A DNA stretch of 64,000 nt from Trametes villosa (taxonomy: Eukaryota; Basidiomycota; Agaricomycetes; Polyporales; Polyporaceae), in assembly GCA_002964805.2 (NCBI GenBank), contig PUDQ02000049.1:186001-250000 (forward strand), written 5' to 3'. The translations under genes and the position numbers were made by a program. The notes under the pieces were generated by a model, which did no database searches, was not told the DNA's origin, and saw only the letters and a list, made by a program, of their open reading frames with translations. Shown here one piece after another: positions 57,403-64,000 of this stretch (its first letter is position 1; the number at the start of each line of letters is the position of its first letter).

Positions 57403-57791
57403 CATCGGTGAGCAGTTCAAGTCTCCCGCCGGGCCCTCTGCGTCGGCACCTGGCGCGAGCGTGCCCGCCTCGTCGTTCGGTGCGGTTACTCTGGGTTACC
57501 GGACCCCCTTCACGCCTCATGCCCCTGCCCGTATGCGTTCGCCTCATACTTACTCGATCCGTATTCCATCTGTTCTTGTCCTGCGCCGGACTCATGCATG
57601 CGCCGCGCACCCGACGTACACGGGCGCGGCAACTGGAAGCGGCGCGTCATAAGCGGGCTGGCTGCTGCACGGCCCGGTGTTGAGCCCGACGAGGACACGC
57701 CGGGCCCGCGCGACGCGGCGCAGCACGCGCGGGGGCCGGACACGCATGGACCGAAGCGGCACCTACGCTCGTGCACGCGTGACGCCGTTCA

Positions 57792-57938
57792 GGGACTCCG
57801 GAGAGCGCGCACTTTGAGCGGGAGGCGGCGGAGTTTGCGATGAAGCGAGGGGCGGGATGGGTGAAGGAGGAGGATGTGATCAGCTACCCGGCGTCGCAAC
57901 AAGAGAGCGGGGGCGGCGATGTTTCGCTGCCGTGGTAA
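57792..57938 (+). pseudogene. Orphan 3'-exon-like segment
   Basis: Following a good acceptor (CCGTTCAG), an open frame reads HFEREAAEFAMKRGAGWV, then KEEDVISYP and ends VSLPW before a stop. Its composition looks like genuine protein, but no upstream exons could be joined. It may be a true C-terminus of transcription factor 1 under a different 3' model, or a remnant of another lost gene copy. Confidence 0.35.
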
Positions 57939-59362
57939 TTCCGCGCGGGAGGCACGGTTGAAGGTGGCGTGGCTCGAGCATGCGGCCGAGGTCCACGGAC
58001 GTTTACAGGAAGTGCGATTGCTGCTCGATCCCGCACGTCTCTACGTTCAGTCGGGATAGGTGGCCTTGCGCCGGCCCTTTCGGACTCAGGATTGGTGTCC
58101 TGAATGATCTTGTGAGTTTCTGTATCGTGGAGCGAGTATCTTACTATATCTGAATGACTGCACACAGCTCGGACGAGCCACCAGGATGTTAGAGTTAGCG
58201 CATCTCAGATCTTTGCACGCCGCGCCGCGGAGGTGTAGACAAATGACGGCGTGAACCTTCAAGGCGGCGGGATGCCGTATACTTCTCAGAATAGGCGGAC
58301 GGCAAGAACACGGCGTCCATGGGTATTCGAGCACTGCTTCTGGTTCTCCGTAGCTGATGGATGAAGACGAACCTGAGACCGCCGAAGAGGCTTGGCGTGT
58401 ATTCATAGGCATATTCAACGAGTGGTGTTTGTTCATGATGGGTTTTGTAGCTTTGAAAAACGTATAGCCCCCCGACCCGGCGGTCTGTCAGGACGAAACA
58501 CTTCAAGATTACATTAGGGGTGCCCGATTCTGGCCTGACGCTAATCGTAGACAGCTTTCGAGGAGTGCCTTGGCGTTGATGAACAGGATGTGGAGATAAG
58601 CGAGGAGGTGCGCAACGTCGGTTGAACATGGCGGCCTGGAGGACCGTAGACCTTCCAGTAGCAACCCGTACCAGTCACAATATCGCCCCTGCCCTCACAA
58701 CTAATCCGGCCTGAAACTGTTGAAGAATAGGGGGGAAAGGCTAGCCGCGGCCAGTGACTGCTTTTAGCAATCCAGGGGCCCCTCATTCTGGTTTTGGACC
58801 TGCCTCGACAGGCCTGCACGCCTCAACGCACCCACAACAGACGAGCTTGGCGGAGAGTTCTTGTTTGAGTTACGTCATAGCACGACTTCGGCGGGGTTCG
58901 CCTCCTCCACCGAGCCCGCGAAATTGTTTTGGACGACGGCCGCAACTTAGAGTTGTTCAGGGCCAGCGTCCGACCAGATTCGAGCAACCCCCATTAATTG
59001 ATGTGCCCCATCGCGGTGGTCGGAAGGGAGTCGGCTTGATGGATAGCCGGACGCCTTGTGCTTCTTGAAGATGTTGGCGGGCCTGGCACAGCCGCCGACG
59101 CGCAGATGCAACGTCGATCTTCCGGCAAAGCCTCATGCTAGATCTGATTTCTACCGAATATCTGCCACTGCCGGTATGCACTTGGCCAGCATGAGGCATG
59201 AGCGTAAGTATCTACGAACGCCTTTATATGCCCCTGACCCCTGAGGCCTGAGACAGTACTTCTTGTTGATCCTCCTCCGGCGGCAGCATCGTGACTCCCG
59301 CCCACTCGTCCATCTAAAGGCTAAGCACCTCTGTATCGTCGACGTCATTGACGCATACCAGC
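57939..59362. other. Intergenic between zinc-cluster genes 1 and 2
   Basis: 1.4 kb with no supported gene; the reverse-strand frame 58195-58629 has no recognisable feature. Confidence 0.45.
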
Positions 59363-62317
59363 ATGGGTTCTGACAGCAGAGCCTGCACTTCGGGTGAGGG
59401 AAGCACGACCCCTTCCACGAGCGACACCCGTCCGTCAGCGGACCCGGATCTGCTTCAGGGGGGAACCCCTGGCTCCCCCTCCTGGTCGACCAGAACGTCG
59501 CCTGGCGAAGAGGCAACCACAGCCAGCAAGGGAAAGAAGTCACGAATAGACCTAGCTCCCGACCAACCCTTGACTGCAGACGGCAAGCCTCGCGCCCGCG
59601 TTTACGTCGCGTGCCAGGGATGGTGAGCGTCTGTTCTTACTATTCTAGATCGAAGGAGATGCGCTTATACTAACCACCGTCGCCTAGTCGAAATCGCAAA
59701 GTTCGTTGCGATGGCGCGAAGCCCGTGTGCTACAACTGCCAGCAACGCGACCCGACCATCACGGCATGCCACTATGATGAGGCACCCATACGTCGCGGAC
59801 AGGACAAAGTACTCGGCTCTCGGATTCGATCCGCCGCTGGCACTGGCCGCAAACCCAGACCTTCACGGAAGCAGTCGTCGGGTCATAGCGTCGGCGCAAG
59901 TGGCTCAGAGCCGCAGTCCGAACAAGCTAGCGACAACTTGAACACGCAAGACTCTGAACCGCAGGTGAGCATACGCCTGTGTGGGGACAACGTGGGGGAT
60001 ATTGACCGTTTTGTTAGGACATCGTCGCATGTTTCGACCCGGCGTCCTTCGACCCCAGTGAAGTGGATGTAAACGCCATATTCCAACCCGCCGGAGATGC
60101 TCCGGAGCAGGGGTCCGAAGAGGACACGACCGACGCTCTCCTTGCTGAGCCGGGCCTGCAGTTCACCCGCGAGACGTGGTGGGACAGCCTGCTTACGCTC
60201 TACGCCGTCGAGGACGATCGCAGCAGCCTCCAGGTCGCGTCCATCACCTCTGAACAACGCACCGCCTCGACTCTTCGCATCCTCGCCGACGTCCGCTCCC
60301 TCTTCCGGACGACCATCTACTGGGGAAGCTTCGTCCATCTCCCCCGGTTTTTCGAGACTCTCATGGACCCGACTCGCCGCTCGTCCATCCAGCCGGGCCT
60401 CATCTTGAGCATTCTCGCCATGGGCACATTCGTGCAGAGCTCAGAGCTGCGCCGGGGGGACCGAGGTCGGGCTCGGGCTCTGAAGTTCGTCGACCAGGCG
60501 CACGCCGCCATCCAAGCGAGCCTCAGTGCTCACTGGGTCGACATGGGGCTCGTCCAGGCGGCATGGGTGAGCACGGCCCGGTTCGAACACGAGTACAGGC
60601 TAACATCTCACCTGGACGCAGGTCCTCGCGTTCTTCGAGATGCAGGCGCACCCGGCGCAATCCGTGGAGCGCAACCGGTCGGCGTTCCTCTTGCTCGACT
60701 CGTTGATTCGCCTGTTCTCCCTGACGACGCTGGACGCCGACCTGCCGGACGCTCAGTTCTCCCTGTTCGCGATGCACACTGGCCCCTCGGCACAAACGGC
60801 GCACTTCCATCATGATCCAAGTGGGGCAGGGTTGGCGTCGGCCCAAACCTACGCTACCTATGCCCCCGACCCGCCATTGCACCCTGCTGGATCGGCGCCT
60901 CTGGGGGCGGCGAGTGCCGGGTGCAGCTGCGCACAGTTCACCCTGAAACAGCAATGGCCGGCCGTGGTCGAGGTGGCACCCCTGTGGGAGGCCACCGCGA
61001 TGTGGCCCGCGAACGCGACCGAGGGCGAGATCCGGCGGGAGGAAAGCCGCCGCCTGGTGTGGTCGAGCGTCATGCTCGCCACCGGTGCGAACTCGTACAC
61101 GGCCGCGAGCGCGGAGGCCGACCACGGCGATCTATCCATCAAGCACTACGACAACGTACGTCATCCCGCCGTCGTATTCATAGCGTTCCCACCCTGACCG
61201 GCCTCGCGTGGGGATACAGTTCACGCTGCTCCTCCCTGGAGAGGCGCTCGCCCGCTCGGGACTCCCCGTGTCGCGGAACGACATCTGGGCCCTGTACCTC
61301 CGCGCGATGCTGCTGTGGCACACGGCCCAGCGCATGCAGTCAGATCGCGCGATGGTGGACCTCCAGCGCGCGCAGTTCGCGATCGACGTGTGGTTGGAGG
61401 CGGACGCGATTGAGGATGCACTGAACCTGCACACGTGCAACCTCGAGAGCCGCCTCGCGTACCAGGCGCGCGAGTTTGTCTTCAAGTACGTCATGTCTGG
61501 CGCCTCAGTAACGGTCGGGAGGTCGCGGAGGCTGATTGTATGCGTCGTGCCAGTGCGAGAATGTGCATCTCGTTCGACTTCCAGCGATATCTGCCACATG
61601 TCTCGTCGTGCGTGCTTCTGATAGACTGCGGATCGCGCGTTCGCTGAATGTGCCGCGCCATCGACAGGGATAGAAGCAGCTTGCTGTATCGCGAGAAGTG
61701 CGAAACGTGGCGTAAGTGCATCTGTTGGTGCCTGCATGCCCGCGTTGCTCATGCCGGCTGCTGCGCTTGGCCAGTACGTGGACAGATGGCTGTCGTCAAC
61801 CACCTCTGGGACTGCCTGCACACGAACCCTGCGAACGAGCTCGGAACGCGCTCCTTCGTCGTGTATTGGCTCATGGGCCATGTTAGACGGTGCGCCTCTT
61901 GCAGCTTTCTTCCAAAATCAAGCGTGCCTGACGAACCTGCCGCGCAGAGCGCTGGTGCTGTGGGAGAACGACCGATGCATGACGCTCGCGCTCGACGCTG
62001 CGAAGGTGTTCATCCTCCCTCTCGAGTATCTCATGAAACTATGGCCATGCCCCCGTACGTCGCTCCACATAGTGTGCCTCCTTGGTAGGTCTTGCGCTGA
62101 CATGCGCGTGCTCGTCACAGGGCAACGGGAAACATGGCAGAGGTTGCGCTATACGCTCGTGGACGCCTGCCTCAAAGCTGGCGTTGCGCCTCCTACCTCC
62201 GCGCTCCCTCCCCCGCCCCCGAAATCTGGGCTGTGTGCCCCTGAAAACGCACCTCGGGCATGGTGCACCAAAGCGGCTCCCTGTGCGGTCTTCCCCCGGG
62301 GCGGCGTGGATGCGTAG
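59363..62317 (+). CDS. Zn2Cys6 transcription factor 2
   Basis: Ten exons: 59363-59622, 59688-59964, 60018-60566, 60622-61155, 61220-61485, 61554-61607, 61668-61711, 61775-61889, 61948-62054, 62121-62317; 800 residues in frame. A Ser/Thr/Pro-rich lead of about 60 residues precedes RVYVAC-QG-C-RNRKVRCDG and PVCYNC, again with the second Cys codon split TG|T by the first intron. The middle region matches factor 1 almost block for block (QFTRETWWDSLLTLYAVE, SILAMGTFVQSSELR, HAAIQASLSAHWVDMGL, WENDRCMTLALDAAK). Exons 5 to 9 have the same length in both genes (266, 54, 44, 115, 107 nt). This shows a tandem duplication followed by divergence, mainly at the two ends and the linker. DNA targets are unknown. 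Confidence 0.9.
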
Positions 62318-62928
62318 TCTATTTTCTCTCCTTTAGTTCATTTCGCCGGTGCCGGCGCACTTTCCTGATATTGATGTCCGTGAAACAGAAGCTAGACTTG
62401 GCATCGATATGCTCTAAGGCTGTCGATTTGTTGTAGTATATACTTTAGATCTGCTCCAATTAAGACCGCTGTTTGACTTACCAAGCGCATGGAGGGAATC
62501 GCAAAACCCTGGCGTATCTCTCCGTTTCGTTCCGTACGCTGGCACCAGCTCCTCGGAGTGCATACCAAATTTTTCTTGTAATCCTCGCCCATGTCCGCGA
62601 CGGTTTCCTGAGAAGGGATTTGCGTAGGCACCGCCACCAAAGTACTGAGAACATTTGCACGAGCGCTTGTTCTCGGCATCGCGCCGAGCGCGCTACTCCT
62701 CTTACGAAAGCCCCCCACTGCGCCCGGAGACGCCAACATCTTCGCATTTGCGCGTCCAACAACACCGCCTTCCTTTGCCATTTCAAGCTGGCGCTGCGCA
62801 GGCGAATTCACTGGTAGGGCGCCCCTCGGCTGACGAAATTGCTCCTCTTTCCTCGACCGCCACCTCCGACTCATCGCTTACGCCCCGACTCCCTGCGGAC
62901 TGTCCCTCTCCGGACGAACTACTCATCC
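62318..62928. other. Intergenic, 5' flank of zinc-cluster gene 3
   Basis: No separate gene supported. A TATATA-containing AT-rich patch lies near 62,430-62,450. Confidence 0.45.
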
Positions 62929-64000
62929 ATGTCGCACTCGGCAGTACTGAGCAGCCCCCCGCCGGCCTTCAAACACGGCCCGGGCATGGGCAGTGCCGCG
63001 CTCTCAGCCCGGAGCAGCTCCACGTACAGCAGCCTCTCACCCATGCAGACTTCCTCGACCAGTCCTGCGCCTCAAGCGCCCAACCTCGGCAGCTCGGTCT
63101 CGTCGAGCAGCCCCGGCGAAGCCGGTCCAAGTCGCCAAGGATCGTCTACGACCCCCACCAACCAGCCTCGTCGGCGTATTCGACCGAAGATCGCACTCGC
63201 CCCTAACCAACCATTGACTGCCCAGGGCAAGCCGCGCGCGCGAGTGTACGTCGCATGCAACCAATGGTAAGTCTTGGTTCCTCCCTGCACAGCACTTTCT
63301 TTCGGTCCGCGTTCCGGGTGTCTCCGGAGTCGTTTGAGGTATGCCATTGCAGAGCTACGCCTCTCGGACAGACATACGTCCGATCTCTAGTACTTTGGGT
63401 GTGACTCCCGGAGGCAGAACTTCTACGTAGGGGTACGGCTAGCTCATCTATGGGGACACGTATACCCCGGACGCGTTGGGGTACCGGTAGTCTGGGGTAA
63501 CCTCGGCATACTCCCTACCCTTGGCAGGCTACCCGCGGATTGTTCGAACTGCCCTGTACGCCTGCGGCTTACAGATCTGCCCCACCGGAGTGGCATGTAG
63601 GGTGAAATTGCAGTGGGGGTAGTCCGTGCTACCCCCTACCATCTTGTGGCCGACTCCTGATATAGGTTGGCATTCCTGGAACGGTGCCTCGGTTTGCGCC
63701 GGGATGTGCTCTCGCCCCAATGACCGACTGTCACTGAGAATGCCATTACTAACGACCTTCATGATTCAGCCGCACTCGCAAAACGCGCTGCGACGGGGCG
63801 AAGCCGATCTGCTTCCACTGCTGCAAGCGCCCTCCTGAGAATGGGGAGCAATGCAGCTATGAGCAACAACCGAAACGCCGCGGCCAAGACAAGACACCAG
63901 GAACCCGCGCCCAGAAATCCTCCAAGCGCAGGCGGACTTCCCAAGGCGAATCCTGCCAGAGCGGCTCGGACAGCAGCGGCAGCTCGGGATCCGCCCCGGG
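62929..64000 (+). CDS. Zn2Cys6 transcription factor 3, 5' part, cut by window end
   Basis: Exon 1 62929-63266 and exon 2 from 63770 to beyond the window. A Ser/Pro-rich lead is followed by RARVYVAC-NQ-C-RTRKTRCDG, then PICFHC and QCSYEQ, with the second Cys codon split TG|C as in factors 1 and 2. The sequence after the cluster is very basic (PKRRGQDK, KSSKRRR), probably a nuclear localisation signal. It is more distant from factors 1 and 2 than they are from each other. The first intron is about 503 nt, against 65-72 nt in the paralogues, and contains small inverted repeats. The activation and middle regions lie outside the window. Confidence 0.75.

Overview
The window looks like nuclear DNA of a filamentous basidiomycete, most likely an agaricomycete close to the Polyporales (inference). 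The reasons are dense multi-exon genes with 45-85 nt GT-AG introns, a basidiomycete-type phytochrome histidine kinase, fungal Zn2Cys6 regulators and a DNA transposon of a type common in polypores. No rRNA, tRNA or CRISPR array was recognised. For the phytochrome, transporter, aldolase, F-box, DUG3, two zinc-cluster and two transposon genes, the exons I assembled by eye sum to a multiple of three, which supports those models.

Layout. From 0.6 to 42.3 kb the region is dominated by nine paralogues (copies A-I here) of an unnamed family. Each has a signal peptide, a cysteine-rich ectodomain, a Ser/Thr-rich stalk in most copies, one transmembrane helix and a cytoplasmic tail. A and B lie on the + strand; C to I lie on the - strand. 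Between them sit a DUG3-type glutamine amidotransferase (6.7-7.8 kb) and a decayed fragment of it (2.8-3.1 kb), a class II aldolase (11.1-12.3 kb), a Ser/Arg-rich protein (13.3-14.4 kb) and an F-box protein (15.6-17.5 kb). An apparently complete 7.6-kb DNA transposon (25,011-32,594) carries two divergent genes and sits directly beside the shortened 3' end of copy F.

From 44.3 to 53.7 kb lie a biliverdin-type phytochrome hybrid histidine kinase (- strand), a divergently transcribed MFS transporter and a small secreted protein. From 54.5 kb to the window end there are three tandem Zn2Cys6 transcription factors, the last cut by the window edge.

How the genes may work together (inference). The nine membrane proteins look like a locally expanded set of surface proteins. 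Five share a GC-rich upstream box at near-constant distance. Tails fall into two main classes, one with a PPxY ubiquitin-ligase docking motif, and five copies from both classes share a C-terminal PLxPxR motif. The phytochrome/transporter pair shares a 745-bp bidirectional promoter, so light control of transport is possible. The zinc-cluster trio and the DUG3 duplication show repeated local gene duplication.
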